A DNA stretch of 64,000 nt, taken from Sphingobium sp. OAS761. Lineage in GTDB: Bacteria > Pseudomonadota > Alphaproteobacteria > Sphingomonadales > Sphingomonadaceae. The notes under the pieces were generated by a model. The model saw only the letters and a list, made by a program, of their open reading frames with translations, was not told the origin of the DNA and searched no databases. The position numbers and the translations under genes were made by a program. Location of the stretch: positions 62,001 through 126,000 of the forward strand of contig NZ_JALJVY010000004.1 of NCBI RefSeq assembly GCF_024168485.1. The letters are read 5' to 3'. Position 1 is the stretch's first letter. Each line of letters starts with the position of its first letter. Of the stretch, positions 25,317 through 33,650 are shown piece by piece.

Positions 25317-26879
25317 GCGCTCCTCACAAGAGAATGGCGCCGTGCGAGATGATAAAGCGGCGCAAGGTCGTCGGTCCGATAGGCGTCGAGATAGAGCCCG
25401 TTGTCTTCCGCCATGCGGATGCGTTGGCTGGAACCCACATCCAGCCAGGGCAGGAGATAGTAGTCGCGCGGATGCTTGTTGCCAGCATCGAGCCGGACCG
25501 CGACGGTGATATCGGGCTTGAGGCTTGTATCCAGACGGATCTTCCAGCGGAGCGATCCCGCCGCTGTCTCCTGGCAGCGCACGATGGCAATGGAGAGCGA
25601 CACCTCGCCATTCAATGTCAGCAAATCAGTGACTGGATCGACCGATACCGTCGCACCGACACGCTCTATCTCTGCAATCGTCGCTGCGACGATTTCGGGA
25701 TGCATGAGGCGCAGGGCGCGATTGGTTTCGAGATAGCGGTAGTCCCGAAGGGGCCTGTAGCCGATCAGCTGATAGGCGCGCAGCAGACTGCCGAAACGAT
25801 GGCGATATGCCGCGCTCGACGGCATGTCCTCTACCTGGTCGATAATCAGGCCGGACAGAGCCCCTTTGCTGGAGAGAAGAGCGGCCAGCAATTGCAATAA
25901 CTCGTCGTCCGTGAAGCGACGCGCGCGCTCAGCAAGAATCTGCTGGGCTGCCGTGAACATGCGAAGGTCCACGATCGGCTCGAACGCGCCTACGTCCCTG
26001 ACCCACATATCAGGCGTGTTGGCCACGCGCTTCTGCTTCAGCTTGAAGGAAAACGCGGTTGTAGACGTTGTTGCCGATGTATTTCTCGTTGATCAGAATT
26101 TGGCGAATGACCGCCCGGTTCCACGGCTTGCCGAGATCGGTTCGATGGCCCTCACCATTGAGTATTTCGGCAATTTCGCGCTCGGATCGATGCTCATTGA
26201 CGAACAGCGCATAGATGCGTTGGACGACGGCTACCTCAGCGGGCGGACCTGGCACGAGTATGACCCGGTCCGTCTGCAGACTCTTATGTTCACCGCGCGC
26301 GAGCGGAGCCTTCAGCTCGTTGCGTTCATTGACGAGATGGCGGCGAAGTCCGTAGCCGGCCGGGCCGCCCTGGCGATAGCCGAGTTTGATCAGTCGGCAT
26401 TGGCCAGTGAAAACCTTGGCCGAAAGCTCGCGGCTATATTCTCCCGCCATCGCGCGCTTCATGCTCTTGATGATGGTGGCGCTCAGGCTGCCATCATTCT
26501 CGAACTGCTCCGCGCAATAATGAACCGTGATGCCGGCTTCCCGGCAGATGAACTCATAATAGGCGCTTTCATCGGCGTCCTGGAAGCGCCCCCAGCGGGA
26601 TACGTCGTACACGAGTATGTGCTGATAATCCGCCGCGCCGGAACGAACGTCGCCGATCAATTGCTGAAGTGCATCGCGTCCGGCAATGTTAAGACCGCTT
26701 CGTCCTTCATCGGCATAAGTTCGAACAATCTCAAACCCGCGTTCCGCAGCATAGGTGGCGATAATGTCGGCCTGATTCTCGGTCGAATATTTCTGATGAT
26801 CTGTCGACATGCGAACGTATTGCGCGGCTGGGCGCAGCGTCGTCATCTCCTTGTCGTTACCGTTCTCCGGCACCCGCAC
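25313..26879 (-). pseudogene. large serine recombinase, split by a one-base frameshift
   Basis: The first part (26879 to 26010, 289 residues) has the resolvase domain (AAQYVRMSTDHQKYSTENQ with catalytic Ser, DEGRSGLNIAGRDALQQL, VYDVSRWGRFQDADE) and recombinase domain (GKPWNRAVIRQILINEKYIG). The second (26026 to 25313, 237 residues) continues it (MWVRDVGAFEPIVDLRMFTA). The frame change lies at a run of four A on the plus strand (26050-26053); removing one base restores one protein of about 520 residues reading NRVSFKLKQKRVANTP. Either recent inactivation, slippage or sequence error. Catalytic residues are intact. Confidence 0.85.
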
Positions 26880-26946
26880 CTCGGTCTCTGACGGGGCAGG
26901 CCCCAGACTTGGTGAAATGGTGCTCTTCTATGGACGGGAGAGCGGT

Positions 26947-27327
26947 ATGTCGTTTTCAAAGAAGGCGCGAAATCTTCGCGCCAATGAAGGAAAAGAAGTT
27001 CCAGCGGAGGCGGGTAAGAGCTTTGCATCCGCCATCGCTGGAGCACTTGAGGAAGAGTTCGGTGACACGCCAAGCAAGGTGAAGGTCGTGGCGCGGCTTA
27101 CTGGCGCCAATGAGAAGACCGTCAAGAACTGGTTTTACGCAAGGAACGGTCCCAGCGGCGAAAGCCTGGTGGAACTGATGCGGCATTCGAGCGTGATCTT
27201 GCACCTGATCCTCAACATGGCGGGACATGACGAGCTTCTCGAAGCCTTGAAGATCGCTGCCGCCCGAGATCAGCTGCGCTCAGCATTGTCCACACTGGGC
27301 GAATTGCTGGGAGAACCACGCGCGTAG
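26947..27327 (+). CDS. putative DNA-binding protein with HTH
   Basis: Protein of 126 residues. The centre reads SKVKVVARLTGANEKTVKNW, a helix-turn-helix-like segment, followed by RNGPSGESLVELMRHS, as in phage-type transcription regulators. The start at ATG 26947 has GGGAG upstream; ATG 26917 is possible. It is divergent from the serine recombinase over about 70 bases and may regulate it. No specific family recognised. Confidence 0.6.
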   Translation: MSFSKKARNLRANEGKEVPAEAGKSFASAIAGALEEEFGDTPSKVKVVARLTGANEKTVKNWFYARNGPSGESLVELMRHSSVILHLILNMAGHDELLEALKIAAARDQLRSALSTLGELLGEPRA

Positions 27328-27407
27328 ACGAAGCGAGGCCCGTCGAATGAGAACTTGCCCTACCGGGGCAAGGGCTTCCCTTGATAAAAAGTTCGCGAGT
27401 CGATATA

Positions 27408-27429
27408 TGCGCTTAGACACATAAACGCA
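27408..27429. promoter_or_regulatory. inverted repeat before the RHH/PIN toxin-antitoxin genes
   Basis: TGCGCTTA (27408-27415) and TAAACGCA (27422-27429) pair with one mismatch over a 6-base spacer, 11 bp before the antitoxin ATG. The place is right for an autorepressor site bound by the RHH protein. Confidence 0.4.
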
Positions 27430-27439
27430 CAGGTGACTT

Positions 27440-27700
27440 ATGGGCGAACTGGCTCGGTGGAGTTTGAAAGTATCGCGGGAAACGGACATCGCGCTTCGCA
27501 CTTTGCTTGCCACGCGCGGCGGCAAGAAGGGTGATATGTCGCGGTTCGTTGAAGATGCGGTCAATCGAGAAGTGCTGCGGGAAACCGTCCGGGATATTCA
27601 GGCTCGCAATACGGATGCTGATCCGGACGAGTTGGAACGGCTGATCGAAGAAGAGGTCGGCGCCGCTCGGCAGTCTTTCTGGACACAAGACCGTCACTAA
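27440..27700 (+). CDS. ribbon-helix-helix-type antitoxin of a PIN toxin
   Basis: Protein of 86 residues beginning RWSLKVSRETDIALRTLLAT, the beta-strand and helix of an RHH fold, then DMSRFVEDAVNREVLRETVR and an acidic C-terminus that would wrap the toxin. It is directly followed (3 bases) by a PIN-domain gene, the usual antitoxin-toxin order. Confidence 0.78.
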   Translation: MGELARWSLKVSRETDIALRTLLATRGGKKGDMSRFVEDAVNREVLRETVRDIQARNTDADPDELERLIEEEVGAARQSFWTQDRH

Positions 27701-27703
27701 CAG

Positions 27704-28126
27704 ATGCGCGTCATTCTCGATACAAATGTGCTGTTGAGCGGGCTCATATCCCCCAACGGTATTCCCGCCCGCCTCATAGAAGCATGGCTGGATCGCCGGT
27801 TTGTGCTTGTCAGCCATGCGCTCCAAATTGATGAGATCCGGGAAGTCTCCCGGCGCGACAAGATACGCGCCCTGGTCCGTCCCGCCGAGGTCGGACGTTT
27901 GGTAAACCAAATCGGGTTGGTGGCAGACATGCCTGTCGCCCTTCCCCATGTAAGGCGATCGCCCGATCCCCGGGATGATTTTCTCCTTGGCCTATGTGAA
28001 GCCGGAAAAGCCGATTGGCTCGTCACGGGAAACAAGGACGATCTGCTCGCGCTCGAACGTCATGGATCAAGCCGCATCGTCACCGCCACAACCCTGGCCC
28101 ATCAACTGGGTATTGGCAAAAGCTGA
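27704..28126 (+). CDS. PIN-domain toxin (putative ribonuclease)
   Basis: Protein of 140 residues: MRVILDTNVLLSGLISPNGI with the first catalytic Asp, HALQIDEIREVSRR with an acidic residue in the second position, and SPDPRDDFLLGLCEAGKADW plus VTGNKDDLLAL supplying the remaining acidic residues. This is the PIN_3 type found in toxin-antitoxin pairs. Probably cleaves RNA when released from the RHH partner. Confidence 0.85.
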   Translation: MRVILDTNVLLSGLISPNGIPARLIEAWLDRRFVLVSHALQIDEIREVSRRDKIRALVRPAEVGRLVNQIGLVADMPVALPHVRRSPDPRDDFLLGLCEAGKADWLVTGNKDDLLALERHGSSRIVTATTLAHQLGIGKS

Positions 28127-28329
28127 CGGTTTCGATCACAACTCAGCGAGCGTTTATCTTGATGTCGAAGATTGTGCCGTGAACATCAGCGGATCGGAGT
28201 TGGACGTGAAACTGTGCCGTGGCCTGTTGAGAATCGTTGGTTTTCGGTGTTGTTCAATGTTAAGTTCAAAAGTGCAAAGACGCAGCTAGATACCTGTATA
28301 AACTGGAAATTTCTCTTCGAAATTCCCTT
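28127..28329. other. intergenic stretch left of the integrated element
   Basis: No supported gene or hairpin terminator. It ends at the left 45-bp repeat. The expected 5' half of a tRNA is not present here. Confidence 0.4.
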
Positions 28330-28374
28330 CTCTTAATCAGCGGGTCCTAGGTTCGAGCCCTAGTGCGTCCACCA
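28330..28374 (+). repeat. attachment-site repeat (left): 3' half of tRNA-Lys(CTT)
   Basis: 45 bp running from the anticodon loop (CTCTTAATCAG, anticodon CTT) through the T arm (GGTTCGAGCC) to the encoded CCA. It is identical to 50825-50869. The bases before it do not form the D arm or 5' acceptor strand, so this is not an intact tRNA gene. Confidence 0.85.
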
Positions 28375-28427
28375 CCTTTTCAATGACTTAGCAGGAAAAT
28401 TGACCGTCCCTGGAGGCTCAATTTTCG

Positions 28428-28449
28428 CCACGTAATCACCACGTAATCA
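28428..28449. repeat. tandem 11-bp direct repeat near the left attachment site
   Basis: CCACGTAATCA occurs twice back to back, 54 bp inside the island end. Short tandem repeats at this distance are typical of integrase arm-type binding sites. Confidence 0.45.
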
Positions 28450-28542
28450 AAAGTGCGCGATGGGCTGTTTGCGGGTGAATCGTTGGGCGATTGCGACGAA
28501 TTGCACCCCAGGAATCTGGCGCGTCCCTACGGGGACCGGCGC

Positions 28543-28998
28543 CTAAGCTGGATCGGTCGAGATCGCCCGCAACGCCTTTAACGCGTCGACAAATGGCTGG
28601 ACGAGCTGCCGTACGGATTGCCGAATCTCGTCGATCATCGCGCGCATCGCGTCCGTTTGTGCGTCCTCGCCGTGCACCATGATGAATTTGGAATAGGCCC
28701 TTGCTAGCATGAAAAAGCCGTCGAGGGGCGTGAGCTCACGTTCGTTGCCCGGAGCATCATGCTTGAGCCAGTCGCGAACGTGATTCAGGTGCTGCGCGAC
28801 GACGTGCTTTTCCGGAATTTGCAGCGCTTCGGCGCCCGCGACCCTGAGCCACCCGAACAATGTCCCGCCCTCGGGTTCCGGCAGCGAACTCTCGGCTGCG
28901 CCGGCCAACGTCACCGACGACGCGTAGAATCCTTCCTGCCAAAGCCTGATCGCCTGGTCGATCTGCTCCGCGGCGGCTGCTTTCTTCGTCGTCGGCAT
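28543..28998 (-). CDS. HEPN-like protein of unknown function
   Basis: Protein of 151 residues, all helical. IDQAIRLWQEGFYASSVTLA followed by GAAESSLP resembles the first helices of HEPN proteins, and HVRDWLKHDAPG contains an R-x4-H spacing as in HEPN ribonucleases. ATG 28998 follows AGAGGA; a start at 29034 would overlap the next gene by 20 bases. It is transcribed with the gene at 29015. The family assignment is by motif only. Confidence 0.5.
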   Translation of the reverse strand: MPTTKKAAAAEQIDQAIRLWQEGFYASSVTLAGAAESSLPEPEGGTLFGWLRVAGAEALQIPEKHVVAQHLNHVRDWLKHDAPGNERELTPLDGFFMLARAYSKFIMVHGEDAQTDAMRAMIDEIRQSVRQLVQPFVDALKALRAISTDPA

Positions 28999-29014
28999 CG
29001 AGTGAAAATTCCTC

Positions 29015-29869
29015 TCAAGGCGATCGCTGGTCAAAGCGCCGAAGCAGCAGTCGGGCGGTCACCAGATTGATCTGGAGACGGAACGTCGCATCCTCTTCCT
29101 CGGAGAGGCCGGGATGTCCTCCATGGGGATGCATCCGGCTCATCAGGCCCTGAATATATTGCGGCTTCTGATTGTTGATGTTCCATTCGTTGTAGTCGGA
29201 CAGCAGAAACGGTGGATTGAGCTGGCCGAGAAAGTCGCGTCTCGCCTTGCTGTCCTGTGGCCCGATGTAGCCAAGTCTGTCCGCTATTTCGTTGAGGTAG
29301 GACTCGTAGAAGTTGCGCAATGCGCCATTGGCGGACGCCCATTCTCCCCGACCGAAGGCGGACAAGGCATGCTTCAAATGCCCTTTGGTGACGGTCAGGC
29401 CATGCCGATCCATCAGCATCACGACCTCGCTTTCCGCTTCCCGAAAATCGAGTTCGGGAATGGCTGTGGGCAACATCCGAACAAGCTTCAATGACGAGCG
29501 GGTTCTCCCGCTCCGCCAGGGAAAATCGGCCTCCCCATCGGTTTGGTCTTCGACCAGCTCAAATCCATCGAACCGCAAGCCGGCGATCAATCTTGTCCAT
29601 TCCGGGCTCGCCTTCGTCTTGGGAGGCGCCTCAATGGCAGTCTCGATCAAAGCCCTGCCCAATGGGACGAGCCCGTGCTCGGTGATTGCATCGATCTCTT
29701 CGTCGATGGCGATCTTCGCCAGACTTGCCACGCGTGCAGGCTTGCTGGAGGCGTCGCACCGACCGTCAATACCCCATTGAACCTCAAGAACCGCCATGTC
29801 GCTGTGCGACTTGAAGTCGGCCACAACTTCGGCGGCGGCCACGAGGGTCAGGCGATTGAATTTGATCAT
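29015..29869 (-). CDS. protein of unknown function, possible abortive-infection-type C-terminus
   Basis: Protein of 284 residues. The second half has GEWASANGALRNFYESYLNE, RRDFLGQLNPPFL, and HPHGGHPGLSEEEDATFRLQ, a helical region with a conserved-looking His/Gly cluster reminiscent of Abi-type C-terminal domains. The N-terminal half is unrecognised. It ends 17 bases before the HEPN-like gene and probably forms an operon with it. Defence is plausible from context, not demonstrated. Confidence 0.5.
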   Translation of the reverse strand: MIKFNRLTLVAAAEVVADFKSHSDMAVLEVQWGIDGRCDASSKPARVASLAKIAIDEEIDAITEHGLVPLGRALIETAIEAPPKTKASPEWTRLIAGLRFDGFELVEDQTDGEADFPWRSGRTRSSLKLVRMLPTAIPELDFREAESEVVMLMDRHGLTVTKGHLKHALSAFGRGEWASANGALRNFYESYLNEIADRLGYIGPQDSKARRDFLGQLNPPFLLSDYNEWNINNQKPQYIQGLMSRMHPHGGHPGLSEEEDATFRLQINLVTARLLLRRFDQRSP

Positions 29870-29957
29870 GACACCTATCTGCCCGAACGCGCCGCGGAGG
29901 GGGAGAAAAATCCATGGGTCGATCGACGACTATGCGCCTTGGGCTGACGTGGCGGCG

Positions 29958-30827
29958 CTAAGCCCGGTCGGCCGGCGGCGGCGGCACCGCATTTTCACGG
30001 ATGGCGCCGGCAAGGCGCTGTAGGCTTGGCGAACCGCCGAGCGCCTGCCCAATGGACAGCAGCTCGAAATAGAGTCCTTCGGTCTTGTCGCAGGCGATCC
30101 GCTGTTCGAGCTCGGCCACCAGGTCGAACAGCGCGCGCTTTTCGGCATTGGCATTGCCAGCCGCGCGATCGAGATGGACCCCGCCGGCATAGTTGGCGAA
30201 ATAGTCGATGATTTGCTTGCGGGAGATGGTCTGGCCGCGCCGGACTGCTGCCGGCGCATCGAGATAGGCGTTCAAGCGCCATTCTCGCTCAACAAGAGGT
30301 TTGAGGGCATTGTCCTCGCTCTTGCCGCGTGTGTCGCGCATGATCGCGCCGGTTTGGACGGCGAAGCCTTCATCGGCATCGGCTGGCACCCCGGTCGTTG
30401 GATGATCCACGCGCCAGACCCCCACCATGCTCATTTGCGCTTGGTCGACGATCGCGCCACCTGCGACGAGTGAAGCCGCGTGACGCAGTTCCATCCCTTG
30501 ATGCTCGGCCAGCCCTGCCAGATCGGGCGCGATAACCGTAGGCGCCCCGTCCAAGCCGTGATGGCGCCAAGCGCGCTGGATCATGTTCTCGTTTAGCAAC
30601 CGCCGCAAGGTCGCACTGCCTCGGCGAAGCTCGCCGTCCGTCGGCGGCTTGAGCGCGTGCAGCCAAGTGTCGCGGAGCCAATCGAGATCCTCGGCGATAG
30701 GCAAATAAGGCGACACCGCGATCCGCTCGGCGCCGGAGCGCAGCACGTTGCGGAAGCGAATTGGCTTGGGTTCCGGCGCAGCCGCTTCATGGGGTGGCAC
30801 GATGCTTGCGGCTTCTTCCTCATCCAT
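29958..30827 (-). CDS. hypothetical protein
   Basis: Protein of 289 residues with no recognised family. Segments such as YLPIAEDLDWLRDTWLHALK, RRLLNENMIQRAWRHHGLDG and RKQIIDYFANYAGGVHLDRA suggest a helical, soluble protein. The acidic, proline-rich ends are probably disordered. It lies 88 bases upstream of the gene at 29015 on the same strand and may be the first gene of that set. Confidence 0.55.
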   Translation of the reverse strand: MDEEEAASIVPPHEAAAPEPKPIRFRNVLRSGAERIAVSPYLPIAEDLDWLRDTWLHALKPPTDGELRRGSATLRRLLNENMIQRAWRHHGLDGAPTVIAPDLAGLAEHQGMELRHAASLVAGGAIVDQAQMSMVGVWRVDHPTTGVPADADEGFAVQTGAIMRDTRGKSEDNALKPLVEREWRLNAYLDAPAAVRRGQTISRKQIIDYFANYAGGVHLDRAAGNANAEKRALFDLVAELEQRIACDKTEGLYFELLSIGQALGGSPSLQRLAGAIRENAVPPPPADRA

Positions 30828-30994
30828 ATCGCTGCCTTCCCGATTCCCGGTTCGGCGAGTTTAGCCCAGAAGAATTGTAAAAGGATAATCTGGCGCTTCC
30901 CTTCGGGACCGACGCTCTATCTAGGCTCATACTCCACCGAACACTTCGGGCGATTTGGCGCGTTGCGTTAGGATCGTCTGGCGGCGAGCCTACC

Positions 30995-31198
30995 TTAGCC
31001 TGGCGGATTGATGTCAGCCCAATGGGTGACCTCTTCGAGCAGTTGCATGCTTACCGGCTCCTCCCAACCTTGGCGATCCTGATCCCATTGCCCGATCATC
31101 GGGCAATCGGTCTCCCAGAACAACAAGCGCCTGCCATCCTTGCGATCATCGGGGAGCGTGGCGATCGGCTCCCACGGGATATGTTTTGCGGTAATCAT
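30995..31198 (-). CDS. small DUF551-like protein
   Basis: Protein of 67 residues: PWEPIATLPDDRKDGRRLLF, W at the centre, and EEVTHWADINPPG at the end. The I-x-x-LPDD start and VTHW-x-x-x-PP end are the pattern of DUF551-type small proteins common on phages and mobile elements. Function unknown. Confidence 0.5.
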   Translation of the reverse strand: MITAKHIPWEPIATLPDDRKDGRRLLFWETDCPMIGQWDQDRQGWEEPVSMQLLEEVTHWADINPPG

Positions 31199-31323
31199 CG
31201 GCGGTACCTCATGAAATCAACGGACATCGCCTTGTAAAGCGCAGTACCCCTATCGCAAAAGGGTGGTGCCGATAGCTCGGCGCAATGACGCCGCAGACGC
31301 CAAGTGCGCACGCTTCTTGGCTG

Positions 31324-31361
31324 GCGCCGCTTTCGCGGCGCGGTGCTTGGGGCTCCGCCCC
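31324..31361 (+). promoter_or_regulatory. two strong hairpins in the leader of the ParB-like gene
   Basis: GCGCCGC-TTTC-GCGGCGC (31324-31341) and GGGGC-TCC-GCCCC (31349-31361) lie in a 330-base leader with no supported gene. They sit about 170-200 bases before the start codon. A regulatory leader or a protein-binding site (for example for the ParB-like product) is possible. Confidence 0.4.
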
Positions 31362-31526
31362 TGGCGCACTTCGGAGCGTCTTCCGCCCAGCTTCCTCCAC
31401 GCGCAAGCGCGTTCCGTGCAGCCGGTTCCCCGCGAAGCCGCTCCTCCGTTTGCACCCCCGGTCTCGCCGACGGGCAGGGTTTCAGCGCGGGCTGTCCGCT
31501 CGCGCGGAAACCCAAGGAGCAAGGAC

Positions 31527-33560
31527 ATGACCAAGCATGCACATATGGAACCCGCTACCGCCCAGCCGGTATCGGGGGTCGAGATTTTCGTACCTTTGAA
31601 CAAGCTCAAAAAGTCGCCCCGCAACGCGCGCAAGGTACCGCACGGGCAGGACGCCATCGACGCGCTGGCGGCATCGATCCAGCACAAGGGCATGATCCAG
31701 AATCTGGTGGTGGAGCCGGAAACGAAGGATGGCGAACCGACCGGCTGCTATCTCGTGACCGCTGGCGAGGGCCGCCGGCTGGCGCAGCTGCTGCGCGCCA
31801 AGCGCAGGCAGATTAAGCGGACGCAGCCTATCCGCTGCTATGTCGATACCGAGAATGACGCCGCCGAGATCAGCCTCGACGAGAATGTCACCCGCACCGC
31901 GATGCACCCCGCAGACCAGTTCGAGCGGTTCCACGAACTGTCGCAGACCAAGGGATGGGGCGCGGAAGAAATCGGTGCGCGCTTCGGCGTCAGTCCGGAG
32001 ATCGTCAAACGGCGGCTGCGGCTCGGCGCGGTCAGTCCCAAGCTTATGGAGATTTACCGGCAGGACGGCCTGACGCTGGACCAGCTTGCCGCCTTCGCCA
32101 TCACCGACGACCATGCGCGGCAGGAACAGGTGTTCGACAACCTCTCGTTCAACAAGGAGCCGTGGATCATCCGGCGCGACCTCACCGCCGACAAGGTGCC
32201 CGCCGACGACCGGCGCGCCCTGTTCATCGGCGCCGAGGCCTATGTCGAGGCGGGCGGCACGATCATCCGCGACCTGTTTACCGACGATCGCGGCGGGTTC
32301 TTCGAGGATGCGGGCCTGCTTGATACGCTGGTGATCGAGCGGCTGCGCGAGATCGCGGGCGATATGCTGGCCGAGGGATGGAAATGGGCCGAGGTGTCGA
32401 TCGACTTCCCGCACGATCATGGCCTTCGCCGCCACTATCCGCAGGCGGTGCCGCTCAGTCAGGACGACGAGGCGCGGCTGTCCGAAGCGGTTAGCGAGCA
32501 TGACACGCTGATCGAGGGCTATTCCTCCTATGACGAAATGCCCGAGAAGGACGCGCGCAGGGCGGAGGACCTGCTGGCCGAGATCGATGCGATCAGTGCG
32601 AAGCGGTCGGCCTATGATCCCGAAGTGGTCGCGCGGGGCGGCGCGTTCGTTGCCCTCAATTCGCAGGGGTCGGTGCGGATCGAGGCGGGTTACGTGCGCG
32701 CCGAGGACGAGCCGCAGCCCGAACCGGAGCCGGAAAGCGAGGGTGCCGAGGGCGCGGCGCGGTCAGTCGAGGACGGCGGCACCGACACGGACGATATCGG
32801 GATGGAGGCCGAGGACGGCGGAGCGGGCAAGCCGCTGCCGGACAGTCTGATCCGCGATTTGACCGCGCATCGGACGCTTGGCCTTCGCCTTGCGCTCGGC
32901 ACGCGGCCCGATGTGGCGATGGTGTCGCTCACCCATGCGATGGTGCTGCAGGTCTTCCATCATGGCTATGGCCGGTCCTGTCTCGACATCGCGGTGAAAA
33001 GCGAGGCGCTTGGCAGCCATGCCGAGGGGATTGCCGATACCGAGGCGGCAGAAACGCTGGCGGCGCGGCATGACGCGTTCGGCGCGGCGCTTCCCGATGA
33101 TGTGGGCGACCTCTTCGCCCATATCGCGGGCCTCGACACCGAGCGCCGGATGGCCCTGCTCGCGCATTGCGTGTCATTGACCGTCAATACGGTGAAAGTG
33201 CCGTGGGAGCGGTCCAGCGGAAATGTCGTGGCGGGCGATGTGCTGGCGCGCGCGCTCGACCTCGACATGACAGCGCATTGGACGCCTGACACTCGCGGCT
33301 TTTTCGGGCGGATCACCAAGGCGCAGATCGGCGACGCGGTGCGCGAGGCGGTGTCGGCGGAGGCGGCGGAGCGCATCGCGCCGATGAAAAAGCCTGACAT
33401 GGCCGAGGCAGCGGCGCAGTTGGTCGCGGGAACTGGATGGCTGCCCGTCCCGCTGCGGACACCGGCAGCCGTCGAGATCGAGCAGGCATCCGACACCGTG
33501 ATGAGAATGTCGGAGCCGGAAACGGCGGACGAGGACGCCTATTCGATCGCTGCCGAATAG
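31527..33560 (+). CDS. large ParB/RepB/Spo0J-family protein
   Basis: Protein of 677 residues, twice a normal ParB. ParB domain at about 20-130 (FVPLNKLKKSPRNARK; AASIQHKGMIQNLVV; LVTAGEGRRLAQLL; LDENVTRTAMHPADQFERFH), HTH at about 150-175 (EEIGARFGVSPEIVKRRLRL), then a long helical region and an acidic linker (EDEPQPEPEPESEGAEG). GEGRR fits the CTP-binding motif. AAGGAGCAAGGAC precedes the ATG. There is no ParA. Such long forms occur on sphingomonad plasmids and islands, where their role is unclear. Confidence 0.85.
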   Translation: MTKHAHMEPATAQPVSGVEIFVPLNKLKKSPRNARKVPHGQDAIDALAASIQHKGMIQNLVVEPETKDGEPTGCYLVTAGEGRRLAQLLRAKRRQIKRTQPIRCYVDTENDAAEISLDENVTRTAMHPADQFERFHELSQTKGWGAEEIGARFGVSPEIVKRRLRLGAVSPKLMEIYRQDGLTLDQLAAFAITDDHARQEQVFDNLSFNKEPWIIRRDLTADKVPADDRRALFIGAEAYVEAGGTIIRDLFTDDRGGFFEDAGLLDTLVIERLREIAGDMLAEGWKWAEVSIDFPHDHGLRRHYPQAVPLSQDDEARLSEAVSEHDTLIEGYSSYDEMPEKDARRAEDLLAEIDAISAKRSAYDPEVVARGGAFVALNSQGSVRIEAGYVRAEDEPQPEPEPESEGAEGAARSVEDGGTDTDDIGMEAEDGGAGKPLPDSLIRDLTAHRTLGLRLALGTRPDVAMVSLTHAMVLQVFHHGYGRSCLDIAVKSEALGSHAEGIADTEAAETLAARHDAFGAALPDDVGDLFAHIAGLDTERRMALLAHCVSLTVNTVKVPWERSSGNVVAGDVLARALDLDMTAHWTPDTRGFFGRITKAQIGDAVREAVSAEAAERIAPMKKPDMAEAAAQLVAGTGWLPVPLRTPAAVEIEQASDTVMRMSEPETADEDAYSIAAE

Positions 33561-33566
33561 ATGACG

Positions 33567-33600
33567 GGCCGGGGCCGCGCGAGCGGTCCCGGCCTTTTCT
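33567..33600 (+). terminator. intrinsic terminator of the ParB-like gene
   Basis: GGCCGGGGCCGC (33567-33578) pairs with GCGGTCCCGGCC (33583-33594) over a GCGA loop with one G-T pair, followed by TTTTCT. It starts 6 bases after the stop codon. Confidence 0.85.
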
Positions 33601-33610
33601 CTTCACCTGA

Positions 33611-33644
33611 AAATTTGCGGCCGCGCCCGATGGGTCGCGGCCGC
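33611..33644 (-). terminator. hairpin ending the leftward TonB/iron operon
   Basis: GCGGCCGCG-type arms (33617-33628 and 33632-33644) form a strong hairpin 7 bases past the TonB stop on the minus strand, followed by AAATTTTC. Convergent with the terminator at 33567. Confidence 0.55.
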
Positions 33645-33650
33645 TATTGC

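Noticed and set aside
28330-28374. A complete tRNA-Lys gene at the left repeat
   Set aside because: Upstream bases do not form the 5' acceptor strand, D arm or 5' anticodon stem, so only the 3' half is present.
31482-32501. Long minus-strand open frame of 339 codons
   Set aside because: It is antisense to the ParB-like gene, whose protein has clear domains; GC-rich codon bias explains it.
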